A DNA stretch of 64,000 nucleotides from Arion vulgaris. Lineage: Eukaryota > Mollusca > Gastropoda > Stylommatophora > Arionidae. Position 1 is the first letter of the stretch; each line of letters starts with the position of its first letter. Made by a program: the position numbers and the translations under genes. Positions 21,051 through 32,184 of the stretch are shown here, one piece after another. The notes beneath the pieces were generated by a model. The model did no database searches, had not been told where the DNA came from, and saw nothing but the letters and a program-made list of their open reading frames with translations. The stretch spans positions 44,280,398-44,344,397 of the forward strand of contig CM036756.1 in the NCBI GenBank assembly GCA_020796225.1, given 5' to 3'.

Positions 21051-21985
21051 GACCGATCATAACATCAAGAGTGGACATAACATCAAGATGGAACACAAAT
21101 AAACATCAAGAGGACAATAACATCAAGAGTGGACAATAACATCAAGAGTGGACAATAAGACATCATCAGATGGAACATGAACATCAAGAGTGGACAATAA
21201 CATCAAGAGGACAATAACATCAAGAGTGGACAAAACATCAAAGGGCAACAAGTACACTCAAGAGTGGACAATAACATCAAGAGGACAATAACATCAAGAG
21301 TGGACAATAACATCAAGCAAACAAGTGGACAATAACATCAAGAGTGGACAATAACATCAAGAGTGGACATAACATCAAGAGTGGACAATAACATCAAGAG
21401 TGGACAATAACATCAAGAGTGACAATAACATCAAGAGTGGACAATAACATCAAGAGTGGACAACTAACATCAAGAGGGACAATAACATCAAGAGTGGACA
21501 TACATCAAGAGGACATAACATCAAGAGTGGACAATAACATCAAGAGTGACACAACATCAAGAGTGGACAATAACATCAGAGGGACAATAACATCAAGAGT
21601 GGACAATAACATCAAGAGTGGACAATAACATCAAGAGTGGACAATAACATCAAGAGGGACTAACATCAAGAGTGGACAATAACATCAAGAGTGGACATAA
21701 CATCAATTAGAGTGGCATAACATCAAAGTGACATAACATCAAGAGTGGACAATAACATCAAGAGTGGACAATAACATCAAGAGTTGACATCAACATCAAG
21801 AGTGGACATAACATCAAGAGTGGACAATCAACACAAAGTGGACAATAACATCAAGAGTGGACAACTACATCAAGTGCAACATCAAGAGTGGCTACCGATC
21901 ATAACACACAAGGTAGATCATAACATTAAATGCTCATCATCAAAACATCAAGTGGACAGATCTAACACATAGAAGTACGATCATT
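21051..21985 (+). repeat. LINE-2-derived satellite, block 3 (about 18-bp units)
   Basis: Here only AACATCAAGAGTGGACAAT remains, repeated about 45-50 times with frequent one-base losses. It is the junction segment of the block-2 unit. The period therefore falls a second time by internal loss. Confidence 0.9.
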
Positions 21986-22440
21986 TATTAAGCTTCCGTG
22001 ACATCAAAGCTAAATCATTAGAGTGACCGATCATATACAAATGAAGATGCGTCTCAAATTAAAGCTTTTCCTCAAAGCATTAAATCAAGAGTGGAACTGG
22101 ATTTTCAAACATTGATCGTCATCTAAATTAAACTTCATAATTCATTTAGCTTAATCATTTACAAAGTGATGATCAATCACTGAAAATTAGACTCATGTAA
22201 AAAACATATATTCATTCTATGCAAAGTGAAATAGAGTGGACGTATATAAACTAGAAGTAGCTCAAATGTTATAATGTGTGAGGTTTACATAAAAGCTTTG
22301 GGAACCATGCCAAGAGTGGAAGACAACAAAAATTAGGACCATGTTGTAGAAACACGAAAAAACGTTATACCATTGGATGGACAGGATAATACGTGTAGAG
22401 CGTATGCTCTATACTAAGTAATAAAGTACCACCGTAAAGA
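21986..22440 (+). repeat. Degenerate right edge of the LINE-2-derived satellite
   Basis: Fragments such as TTAAGCTTCCGTGACATCAA, AATTAAAGCTTTTCCTCAAAG and CAAGAGTGGA occur in the right order but with heavy loss. The pattern is not ordinary substitution; parts read like a merged consensus. Confidence 0.6.
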
Positions 22441-22640
22441 ACCTGTTATACAGTGGTATCCGATCTGCACCAGCAGTGTTCGAGCCTTACAGGTACATTC
22501 CTCCTGTGAGTTCAATCAGAGATGGAGAAACTACAATTACACAGATTTACGGTGTTCGTGCACAATCAGAAGTCTACGATGTCCTCAACAACGAAGAGTG
22601 AACTCAAGTGCAAACAAGCAAGTGACTTCATTACGGAAAA
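22441..22640 (+). mobile_element. SINE F-like, scrambled
   Basis: GTGAGTTCAAT, ACACAGATTTACGGTGTTCG, AGAAGTCTACGATGTC and GAAGAGTGAACTCAAGTGC follow the order of SINE F at 16130-16245, with many small gaps. Confidence 0.5.
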
Positions 22641-23545
22641 AGAAACATACCTTCAAAGTAATAAGTGGACGGTATCAACATTTAGCATTGAGATTACATC
22701 TTTAGAAGATCCAAGACATTCTTCGATTGAATCTGGATATAACACAAAGTAATGAACTGCATCCATTTTGAAGTATTGTGAATCGTCAAACTTGACATCA
22801 AATGGACGGTTAGTCTACTAGTATGTCAGTTTTCAGAAAATCTGAATTTATTAAAACTTAAACGTATTCCATATTCCAAACTTTTTCAACATTTCAAGGT
22901 GAGAATCCGATACAGACATTTACAAGGTCACGCTAATTATTATTGTAACACGCTACTTGGCATCTGCACAAACACAAATTTGAATAGTGTACGAATCTAA
23001 CAAATAATGATGATTTCTCTCTAATTGAAGTTTTATTGTCAGTTATCTTAAGCTAAACTTGATGCAAGAGCGAGACCTGTTGTTCGATGTCACTTTTACG
23101 ACTACTAATTCAGTCTTCTGACCCTTAAAAATGTAGTGACGTTATTTACAGAGCAATAACGGTAATTCTAAGCATAATTTCCAAACTGTGTTATGCTGTA
23201 TTTCTGCTGGGTGGTTGATATTTGTATCGAATATCAAGTTTAGTATTATAAATTCCTAGCTGAATGTGACTATATAGAATCATCCCATTGACGACAGAAG
23301 ACATTATCTGAATATTATCAACGACCAACTACATTATGTTTTGGAGATCTAATTAGGAACTGTAACATTATGCTATTGTAAATTATGAGTAAAAAATAAA
23401 CAATAGAACATATTATTAGGATTGAAATAAATTGCTCTTAACTAAATGCTGTTTATGCAATCAAGTTATGTGACTTCAATTACATCCCATATCAACAGAA
23501 AAATTATATATAATATATAGTAACAGCAAATAATTTTTATTACTG
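22641..23545. other. Stretch without a recognisable gene; low sequence quality suspected
   Basis: Short phrases such as CTAATTGAAGTTTTA and TAAGCATAATTTCC echo 17000-17200, with intervening mismatches. I see no gene. Confidence 0.35.
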
Positions 23546-23755
23546 CTTGCCTGCTCCAGTTTTAGAAAAAGCAGCTGACAGTATAGACAGAGATATCATG
23601 GAAAACATGGAAAAGGAACACACTAATTCAAACACCATACAATATTTAAAACAATATGGTAATAATTAGCATCAGGTAGATATGTTCAAATTAGAAATAA
23701 ACAAGTTGCAGATTTATTAGTTTGTGAAAGTGAGGAGGAGAAAATAAAATGCAAT
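23546..23755 (+). pseudogene. 5' part of a decayed transposon-like gene
   Basis: A broken plus-strand frame reads KAADSIDRDIMENMEKEHTN and then NTIQYLKQYG before stops. It lies upstream of the clearer fragment at 24030-24521 and is separated from it by a SINE B insertion. A shared AAAATGCAAT at 23746-23755 and 24019-24028 suggests both once formed one sequence. Confidence 0.4.
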
Positions 23756-24005
23756 GAAAGGAAAATCGTGGCATATCCTAAAGGACGTAGCCATCAACTA
23801 CAGTAAACTAGTAGTTGATTTTCTAGGCACCACTTATACGTTCAGTAGTTTGCCATTGCTTTCTGAACGGGTGGTGCCATCGTTCTTTGTTAAAATCAAC
23901 GGAAACAATTTGCAAGCAAACTGTCCGCATCGTGATTCGTACTCAGAACGTCGGTGTTAATAGACCGAGTCACTAACCCCTATGCCACAGACGCCACATG
24001 CAATA
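23756..24005 (-). mobile_element. SINE B, minus-strand insertion
   Basis: The reverse complement gives GTGGCGTCTGTGGCATAGGG, GTGACTCGGTCTATTAACAC, GAGTACGAATCACGATGCGG and the CACCACCCGTTCAGAAAGCA body. The sequences beside it share ATGCAAT (up to AAAATGCAAT), consistent with a short target duplication. It splits the transposon-like gene. Confidence 0.85.
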
Positions 24006-24029
24006 CTATAAATTAAACAAAATGCAATA

Positions 24030-24521
24030 CTAAGATTAAAAAAGCACAGTCAAACCTATTAGAACTTGAGTTTGTAGCACTGTGTGATAGGTCTGGTTCA
24101 GTATGTTCACATTTAGATAAAAGTATTAGACAAAATCACACCACAGGCATATCATAGTAGAGCTTTTGTTGGTGACCACTGTCATAAATACTTAACATGT
24201 AAAGTCTATAAAGATCTCACAGAAGATGTCATAACACATACACAATTGTACATACAGAATAAGGATATAATAAATATTGCATTGATCACAAGAGACATTT
24301 TTAATTCATTAAATACAGCATTTGAAAAAGTTCACAATTACATCTCACACAGTAGAGCAATCCATGCTGACACAGTTCCAGAAATACAATTAGCAATACA
24401 AGATTACATGACAATATACAGACTGTATTTTCCAGATAAAATAATTCCAAAACAACACATACTAGAACATCACTGTGCAAACTGGATCAGACTTAATGGT
24501 TTTGGATTGGGCTTTATCTGA
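24030..24521 (+). pseudogene. Transposon-associated protein fragment (GxEQGGEsvH family)
   Basis: The open frame at 24246-24521 (91 codons), plus upstream HSRAFVGDHCHKYLTCKVYK in a partly broken frame, forms one protein segment. Features are VHNYISHSRAIHADTVPEIQ, YRLYFPDKIIPKQHILEHHC, then WIRLNGFGLGF. Across a TGA stop at 24519 the same frame continues EQGGEVVH. I know this K-x-H-x-LE-x-H ... G-x-G-x2-x-EQGGES-x-H pattern from C-termini of transposon-encoded proteins in cnidarians, molluscs and other invertebrates, but I cannot name the superfamily with certainty. The EQGGEVVH coding bases are the start of the adjoining 49-bp array. Function lost: stops, SINE insertion and array expansion. 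Confidence 0.55.
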
Positions 24522-25690
24522 GAACAAGGAGGAGAAGTTGTACATTTAATGGTAGCTGGTATAGAGAAAAGAACAAGGAGAAGAAGTTGTACATTCAATG
24601 GTAGCTGGTATAGAGAAAAGAACAAGAAGGAGAAGTTGTACATTCAATGGTAGCTGGTATAGAGAAAAGAACAAGGAGAAGAAGTTGTACATTCAATGGT
24701 AGCTGGTATAGAGAAAAGAACAAGAAGGAGAAGTTGTACATTCAATGGTAGCTGGTATAGAGAAAAGAACAAGAAGGAGAAGTTGTACATTCAATGGTAG
24801 CTGGTATAGAGAAAAGAACAAGGAGGAGAAGTTGTACATTCAATGGTAGCTGGTATAGAGAAAAGAACAAGAAGGAGAAGTTGTACATTCAATGGTAGCT
24901 GGTATAGAGAGAAGAGCAAGGAGGAGAAGTTGTACATTCAATGGTAGCTGGTATAGAGAAAAGAACAAGAAGGAGAAGTTGTACATTCAATGGTAGCTGG
25001 TATAGAGAAAAGAGCAAGGAGAAGAAGTTGTACATTCAATGGTAGCTGGTATAGAGAAAAGAACAAGGAGAAAAGTTACACAATGTACTCTAACAGAAAG
25101 AACAAAGGAAAAGTTGTAATTCAATGTAGCTGATAGAAAGATTACAATGAGAATTTTACATCAATGGTAGCTTTAGATAAAGAACAAAAAAACATCAAAG
25201 TACTAGAAAATGAGCAAACTGGAATAGACTTCAATGGTGGATGGTATTGAGAACAAGAAGGAGAAGTTGTACATTCAATGGTAGCTGGTATAGAGAAAAG
25301 AACAAGGAGGAGAAGTTGTACATTTAATGGTAGCTGGTATAGAGAAAAGAACAAGGAGAAGTTGTACATTCAATGGTAGCTGGTATAGAGAAAAGAACAA
25401 GGAGGAGAAGTTGTACATTTAATGGTAGCTGGTATAGAGAAAAGAGCAAGGAGGAGAAGTTGTACATTCAATGGTAGCTGGTATAGAGAAAAGAACAAGG
25501 AGGAGAAGTTGTACATTCAATGGTAGCTGGTATAGAGAAAAGAGCAAGGAGGATAAGTTGTACATTCAATGGTAGCTGGTATAGAGAAAAGAACAAGAAG
25601 GAGAAGTTGTACATTCAATGGTAGCTGGTATAGAGAAAAGACCAAGGAGGAGAAGTTGTACATTCAATGGTAGCTGGTATAGAGAAAAGT
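24522..25690 (+). repeat. 49-bp tandem repeat grown from the transposon-like ORF, about 24 copies
   Basis: The unit GGAGAAGTTGTACATTCAAT, GGTAGCTGGTATAGAGAAAA, GAACAAGAA repeats every 48-49 bp. GGA/GAA, AACAAGG/AACAAGAA and GAGCAAGG variants mark subtypes. The first unit is in frame with the EQGGEVVH end of the upstream ORF, and ORF-like sequence resumes after the last unit. Copies at 25070-25250 are disordered. Confidence 0.95.
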
Positions 25691-25805
25691 GCTTGGGGTA
25701 TAAGAAATAAAACTACAGAATTAAAATTTATCATAAATACACAGCTGCTACAAACTTATCCAACTGTTAATACACAAGTTCACTGTGAAAAACATAAAGT
25801 TTAAA
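25691..25805 (+). pseudogene. 3' end of the decayed transposon-like gene
   Basis: After the array one frame reads AWGIRNKTTELKFIINTQLL, QTYPTVNTQVHCEKH and KV, then a TAA at about 25802. It fits a C-terminus that was separated from the upstream part by array growth. Confidence 0.45.
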
Positions 25806-27060
25806 TAACAGCAGACCTCTGGGCTGTGCAATTTTATTTTCCCTGCTGTATGTGTGTTGTCTAGCTGTCTTTATAACAATTTAAAACAGTTATAGATATG
25901 TGTAATGTGTGTTTGTGAGATGTCTTAGGTAAGCATTCTACATGTCAGTAAGTATGTATGAGCAAATGTGTATGAGCAAGTGTGTATGAGCAAGTGTATG
26001 TGGGCTAGTAAAATTGTATAATTATATTACAAATGTGTATTGTCAATGTTTGAAGATATGATTTTTTGTTTGAACTACCATTATCAGCATATTTAGAAAG
26101 AAAAGTATTATTGTGAAAGTATAAATTAATTATGTTATACATTACATATTTCATGAAGAAGTAAACTATATCCTTGGGCATTTATGGAAATATATTTATA
26201 AATTTATGTTATTGTGATTTATATGTATATAACATTTTAGTATGTTGAGATATGTTAAATATATATGCAATTTAAAAAGTAATTTTATAAATATCTCTTT
26301 GTCTTTGAAAGTTTTAAGCTGTTATAAATGACCAGACATAGTGGGTTTTCAAATTGGTCTTTCATCAGCTAATGACATAGTATTATGTGTCAACCATGCG
26401 TTATGCCCCAGTCTACACTATAATGAAAATAAATTCTTTAAAATTAATTTATTCTTGAATTATTTTATTCTATAGTGTTATTACGTTTTCATTTCTATTG
26501 TGACAATTTTTCATCTTTCTTCTCATTCATTTACAAAATCTCCTTACAATTAACTTCAATTAAGAGTACTCAATTTATTTCAGATCTCACTCTCAGTTCC
26601 TTCTTACACCACGAACTACGATTATTTTTACCTTAAGACCGTAACATTTTAAAAGATATTTTTGGTATCTTTAATGTGTTACATTGTCAAAGAACTACAT
26701 TTTGTATATTTTTGTAGCAGCATATTTCTATTGCAATGAAGATTAACAACATATCCCATCAGTGTAATTTGCACATCGTCAGCTATTTAGAATGTTACTT
26801 GTTCATAGAGATATAACTTCATAAGTATATTATATAACAGAGTGATACTGCACAAAATCCTAGAGCTACATTTGAAATTTGATAAAATTTTAACGCAATA
26901 GTGTATAGCGTGTTTTTACATTAACAAACCAGGAATTTAAAGCAATATATAAACCTACCAAAAGTCGCCATTTCGTAACCTTGCACATGAATGTAAACAA
27001 AGGGTATCTAAGCGCAACAAAGGGACATTACTAAGTGAGCGATACTGATACATCGTGAAA
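25806..27060. other. AT-rich stretch without a recognisable gene
   Basis: GTATGAGCAAGTGT is repeated three times near 25960-25995. The rest is unique AT-rich DNA without a coding or RNA signal that I can see. Confidence 0.5.
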
Positions 27061-27074
27061 GAGACTCTTGTTAT

Positions 27075-27150
27075 ACCCCTTGGTATATAGGGTAATACAG
27101 TGTTAGGTCCGTATTTTTCTTTGACCGTCGGCACACGAAAGGTTAAAGAC
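27075..27150 (-). mobile_element. SINE H fragment
   Basis: GGTATATAGGGTAATACAGT, GTTAGGTCCGTATTTTTC and TTTGACCGTCG match 45415-45475, where the remainder of SINE H with its tRNA-like head is present. Confidence 0.65.
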
Positions 27151-27282
27151 AAATTAACTGATTCGGTCACATAACCGGATTACTAATCTACTGTGACCGT
27201 CAAAGGAAATATGCGGATACAACGAATACAAGACAATAGGTCGTCGTTACTGTTGTTACTGCCCTTTGTACCGCTTTTTAGG

Positions 27283-27500
27283 GAGGTCTAGGACAGGTGG
27301 TACGTGTACCTGAGGAATTTTCAGGTCGCATGGCTAATGCAGTCGCCGCGAAGAAGTTCATGTTAGGATTTTCATTTATACCCACAACAGAAAAAAATCA
27401 TCGGCCTTACCGTGAACTGAACACGGGTCTCCCTTATGGGATCCACGCTCTAATCCATTCGACTAGACGCTCCTCTTCAGGACAAAAGGTCCCCCTCGCA
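27283..27500 (-). mobile_element. SINE A, full copy, minus strand
   Basis: The reverse complement has GAGCGTCTAGTCGAATGGAT, TAGAGCGTGGATCCCATAAG, GGAGACCCGTGTTCAGTTC (B box), CACGGTAAGGCCGATG, TCTGTTGTGGGTATAAATG, GCGGCGACTGCATTAGCCAT and CACCTGTCCTAGA. Only one GACTGCATTAGCC unit is present here, unlike at 2051. Confidence 0.9.
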
Positions 27501-27569
27501 AAAGGTGGACCACATAAATAACGAAACAATGAAAGAAAAGTTCAGATACATGAAGCGCACACAAGATGC

Positions 27570-27890
27570 TGTTACAGAAATCTCATCTTATCCTGATTAG
27601 TGTGAGGAAATACTGAAATCTCATCTTATCCTGATTAGTGTGAGGAAATACTAAAATCTCATCTTATCCTGATTAGTGTGAGGAAATACTGAAATCTCAT
27701 CTTATCCTGATTAGTGTGAGGAAATACTGAAATCTCATCTTATCCTGATTAGTGTGAGGAAATACTGAAATATCATCTTATCCTGATTAGTGTGAGGAAA
27801 TACTGAAATCTCATCTTATCCTGATTAGTGTGAGGAAATACTGAAATATCATCTTATCCTGATTAGTGTGAGGAAATACTGAAATAAAGA
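27570..27890. repeat. 38-bp tandem repeat, about 8 copies
   Basis: GAAATCTCATCTTATCCTGA then TTAGTGTGAGGAAATACT, 38 bp. Copies are almost identical; two have TATCAT for TCTCAT. Confidence 0.95.
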
Positions 27891-28039
27891 GAAAGAACAA
27901 AAAAAAACTTTAATTACTCTGAACAAAAGTTAGCAATCAGCAACATGTTGCCAACATTCTATTCTCTAATCCTGTTTTGCCTTTCAGCGTCAGGTTGCAA
28001 AAGGAGACACATGGAGCGAGCCTCTGTATTCGTCTTGTC

Positions 28040-28445
28040 TTTCTTTCTCTTCATCAATCCTGATTTGCATTACAGCTTCAGTGTAAAAAGAGATTTATAG
28101 CACTGGCTATTGTGTATGTTTCATGAATAGTGTCTTTCGTTGCCTCTGTTATCTCTAATGTCCACCTTTTGCATGACCGGCCTTTTGCTTTGTATACATT
28201 GTATCGGAGTAACATTGCTCTTTGTGGCGCACTGTCTGATGGTAATCTGCTTATGTGGCTGAACCATTTCATTTCTTTTTTTGTAAGTTCAGTACTGATG
28301 TTGTATCCACTTTTTCCCCTGATGTCTTCATTTCTAAGCCGGTCTCTTACTGTTACTCCCTTCATTCTGGGTAGACACTTCATCTATGTCGTGACTATTT
28401 TTCTTCTGTTATTTAATGTCAACATCCAGGTTTGGCACTGACAGC
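28040..28445 (-). mobile_element. LINE-2-like 3' fragment
   Basis: The minus strand (28078-28383) encodes MKCLPRMKGVTVRDRLRNED, then KKEMKWFSHISRLP and KAKGRSCKRWTLEITEATKD. The layout equals LINE-2 at 13690-13990 (MKCLRKAMGVTRRDRLRNED, QWFGHLMRM, KKRWIDNIKTTL), though the sequence is quite diverged. It may be a sister family. Confidence 0.8.
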
Positions 28446-28449
28446 ATAA

Positions 28450-29410
28450 TGTAGGGACAAATATTGTGTGAACAATTCTATTTTTGTGTTCATGGTAACA
28501 TATTTTTGTGTTCATGGTGACATATTTTTGTGTTCATAGTTACCAACATTGTCGTACATTATTCCATGGATGGAGATAGAACGGGGTCATGTGTGTGTGT
28601 GTGTGTGTGTGTTTCGTGAAGGAAAATAGGACGTTCATTTTATGTACACTTTTCGTTAAGAGAGATAAGACGCGACAATGTGAATTTTTCATTAACCGTT
28701 TAACTCCGTAATGTTATTAAACTAGGCCGCATTTATATTGTAACGTGAACTGAATTAGAAAAATATTGCCAGCCGGCAAATCGGCTCCTAAGGACGAAGG
28801 AGGTAAGGGAGAAAATGTAATAGAGTTATTGTTAGGCCAGTTCTCCCATCTCCTCCATCGGGGAGTGATCGTAACTTATTTCGACAATGTTTCCCAGTAA
28901 TGGCGGGCGTTGACAGCTGCGCATAAATATTGTTGCAGTGCGGCATTGTCTCTTGATCCCAATTCAACAACAGGAAGTTGTCAGCGTACATACACAGAGA
29001 CTGTCAAATCGTGTTGTATTTTTGGCTTATGAGGGTCTGAGTGAGTGTTGAAAATGTAACTGAAGTCCAGACTATTTGGCGACAATCTGGGTGACATTCA
29101 TTGATGTCTTTGATTTCGTGAATCAAAGGAAACGGGACCATACATCAGGAAGAGGATAGGGAGGGGTACAGACAGACAATTATAGAGGGAGGCCAGAAAA
29201 GTAGAACAGACAGACAGACAGACAGAGAGGAGGCCAGTAAACACACAGAGGTAGAGTCTGGCTGAGAGCCAGTAAATTAGAAGTCACTACAAGATACTGT
29301 ATGGTCCTACAGAAGACGGACAGAGAGCAGTCAAGAGAACTCTGGCACAGACACTAGCGCATAATAAGAAAACCAGCAAACTCCAGCCGGAGGTATACGT
29401 TAGATACGAT
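28450..29410. other. Stretch with simple repeats, no recognisable gene
   Basis: TTTTTGTGTTCATGGTAACA is repeated about three times at 28480-28545 and a (GT)n tract is at 28591-28611. A purine-rich tract with CAGACAGACAGACAG lies near 29210. Nothing coding is recognised. Confidence 0.5.
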
Positions 29411-29414
29411 CTAG

Positions 29415-29660
29415 ACCAGAGACATACTGTCTCTTAATGACTTTGAAGTCATCATTATCAACAGTTCTAGAAGAATAGATCTTCGTGAGAACATCGCTGA
29501 GACATGCTGTCTCCCAAATGACTTTGAAGTCTTCATCATCAGCAGTTCTAGAAGACTAGACCTTCGTGGGAACATCGATAATACCCTCTTGAGAACATCT
29601 CTAAGCATACTGTCTCCTAATGACTTTGGAGTCATCATCATCCTCAGAGTCCCCTCAGTA
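29415..29660. repeat. Degenerate tandem repeat of about 95 bp, 2.5 copies
   Basis: TACTGTCTCTTAATGACTTT, GAAGTCATCAT, AGTTCTAGAAGAATAGA and CTTCGTGAGAACATCG recur at about 29420, 29510 and 29605 with drift. The 89-codon minus-strand frame across it is repeat-derived. Confidence 0.75.
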
Positions 29661-29739
29661 CTGGACACATAGACTTGCATAGGAATAGATAAATTGTGTT
29701 TATACTTCTTATGGACATAAGCCAGAGTGAAAAGTTTGA

Positions 29740-30150
29740 TACGTTATTTTAAAGATATATACTTAAGCTAGAAGACAGAATTGATGCATTTGAGATGTGG
29801 ATATATAGAAGAATAGGCAGAGTTTCATGGACAGAAAAATAGACAAATAAACAAGTTTTAGGAAAACTAGGCATGAAGAAACAATTATTAAGAGAAATAA
29901 AATTCAGGCAAGTAAAGTATTTTGGGCACAAAAAAAGACATGACACCATGATAAAACATTTACTAGAGGGAAAGTTGAGGGGAGAAGAGCAAGAGGAAGA
30001 CCGAGAGATAAGTGGGAGGGAAACTTTAAGAAATGGACATGTTACAGTCTGGCAGTGTGCAACACCAAGGCGAAAGACAGAGGATGCTGGAGATTCATTG
30101 CAGCCAACGTTCGATGTGGAGACGGCACCTGATGATGATGATACTTAAGC
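29740..30150 (+). mobile_element. LINE-7-like C-terminal fragment
   Basis: The plus strand reads LEDRIDAFEMWIYRRIGRVS, a WT motif, then KQLLREIKFRQVKYFGHKKR and HLLEGKLRG. The last codons run into GCACCTGATGATGATGATAC, the (GAT)n tail. The last part is frameshifted. A typical 5'-truncated LINE end. Confidence 0.75.
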
Positions 30151-30313
30151 TAGAGATATTCTTTTAGGTTTTAAATATTTGTTTACATATATATTAATTG
30201 TGTTGTTGGGTTTATGTTAGTTGTAATAATGTATTCTACATGTTATAAAAACATGTATGTTTGTTGTTGAGGAATAGTTAAATAAACATATAAATTTAAA
30301 TATCGACTTGAGG

Positions 30314-30358
<45 letters not shown>

Positions 30359-30822
30359 GATGAATGACTGAGATATGCTAGTGACAAGGACACCGACCTC
30401 TCTTTCTGGCTTCACCATGCTCGGGGTTGGCACGACCATCCCCACTCATTCATTCACTCATTCTAACATCCCTGGACTACATTCTGTTACAAAAAGACGT
30501 AACAATGATTTTTTTCCGTATAGGACGTAGCCATGTCTTTATGATCTTCCCCTTCGGTATTTCCTCCAAAGTATTATTTATTCTGTGTCAAAAACATTTG
30601 ACTTATCTTTATTTAACCGTCTTTTATGCAGTCAGACTAGACTCTATAACATCTTCTATAAACAGAACATCGCATTTCAAGATTCTCCTTTTCATTCTGA
30701 ATTATTTCTGGACTTGTTATTTGGCAGTGTTTGTGTTCATGAAATATGCACAATTCTTCGACAAGTTCACATAATAAGGTCGCATGATGTCGTATAGCAA
30801 GATCTCACCAGCGTCAGCTCTC

Positions 30823-30874
<52 letters not shown>

Positions 30875-30937
30875 CTCTCCTCTCTCCTCTCTCTCCCTCT
30901 CTCTCTCCTCTCTCTTCTCTTCCTCTCTCTCTCCTTT

Positions 30938-30971
<34 letters not shown>

Positions 30972-31055
30972 ACCTCTTTCACTCCCCTCTCTCTCTCCCT
31001 CTCTCTAATATTTATATACTCGTATATAAATCGATTTATTTTTCACCTGGTTACT
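30151..31055. other. Stretch with (GA)n and (CT)n microsatellites
   Basis: (GA)n at about 30317-30356 and a long CT-rich tract at 30820-31007. The open frames at 30427-30774 (+) and across the CT tract lack recognisable motifs; the latter is low complexity. Confidence 0.7.
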
Positions 31056-31057
31056 CA

Positions 31058-31315
31058 CTATTGGTGGCGTTTGTAGCTTAGAGGCTAGTGACTCGGTCTA
31101 TTAACCCCGACTTTCTGAGTTCGAATCACGCTGCGGACAGTTTGGTTGCAACTTGTTTCGCGTGGATTTTTACAAAAGGAAGATGACACCACCCGTTCAG
31201 AAAGAAATGGGAAACTACTGAACGTAATAATGCTTAGAAAAATCACAAACAGCATTAAAAAGCTGGAGTTGATTCGCAAAGTCCTGTAAAAGATATGCAA
31301 TTAACTTAACTTTAT
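31058..31315 (+). mobile_element. SINE B, full copy
   Basis: GGTGGCGTTTGTAGCTTAGA, GACTCGGTCTATTAACCCC, GAGTTCGAATCACGCTGCGG, CACCACCCGTTCAGAAAG and AAAAATCACAAACAGC match SINE B at 2603. It ends AAAGATATGCAATTAACTTA. Confidence 0.9.
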
Positions 31316-31569
31316 TCACTATTATACTTTCATTTATGTGTTGCTTTCATTTCGTATTTACTGAATACAGTTCTGTTCATAGATATTCTTTTTTCTTTGT
31401 CTCGGTTTCACATCTTTCCTACATTGTTATTATATGTACACAGAACGTATGCGCTATCTATTAGCGAATGAATGCTGGAAAATTGGAGACATTGCACTCA
31501 AATTACAGACCTTTCAACACAAATGTCCTTGAAGACTCCGATAATGCATTGACCAGAATATAATATATG

Positions 31570-31840
31570 AGGAAGTGCGGAAGTCAACTAATTGCACATC
31601 ACTGCCAATAACGAACGTAGAAAGAAGATGGAGATGTCGTCGACATGAATGAGGAATGATATTTTACACTTTGCCAAAGGTAATTCTTTGATGATGGACT
31701 GCAGACGGAAGAAGAAGACAGAGTAGATGAAAGAAAAACATGGAGAAAGACCGGAGAAAAGGGAAATGAAAGAGTATGGACTGACATGAGATATCACGGG
31801 TAGAAAGGCAGTATACCGTTAGCAAATAGAATTATTTGTC
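31570..31840 (+). mobile_element. LINE-6 C-terminal fragment, frameshifted
   Basis: Pieces read RRKMEMSST, HFAKGNS, RKTWRKT-like coding (GAAAAACATGGAGAAAGACC) and EMKEYGLT before a stop, then GRKAVYR. This follows the GRRRPGRP-KTWRRT-MKEYGL layout of LINE-6 at 8794-8982. It is very decayed. Confidence 0.55.
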
Positions 31841-31844
31841 AATG

Positions 31845-32180
31845 TGTTAGTAGTCAACTGATATCAAAATAATATCGAGATAAATAGAGGGGCATATTTT
31901 ATCAACTGTTACTATATCACCATAATATAATACGCTTGTTATCCAATGATAAGATTTGAACTTGTGAGATCTTGATATATTGTCTGGTTGTGAATCTTGT
32001 CTCGTCATGTCTACTTCTTCTTTCGACTTTTTTCCTTCTTCCTCGTCATCTTCTTCTTCTGATCGTCTTAAACGTTTACACAAACGAGTACTCATTATGC
32101 ATTCTATCGTTGTTTGAAGCTCTTATTTGCTTTCAAATAGTCTTGTATGTATGTATGGCCCTTTTCATCTTTACAGACGG
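31845..32180. other. Stretch without a recognisable gene
   Basis: No element or coding signal recognised. Confidence 0.45.
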
Positions 32181-32184
32181 TCAA

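Noticed and set aside
30427..30774. 115-codon frame with hydrophobic stretches
   Set aside because: No known motif, AT-rich composition and no gene context; likely chance.
30767..31008. Arg/Glu-rich and Ser/Leu-rich frames
   Set aside because: They translate a CT/GA microsatellite.
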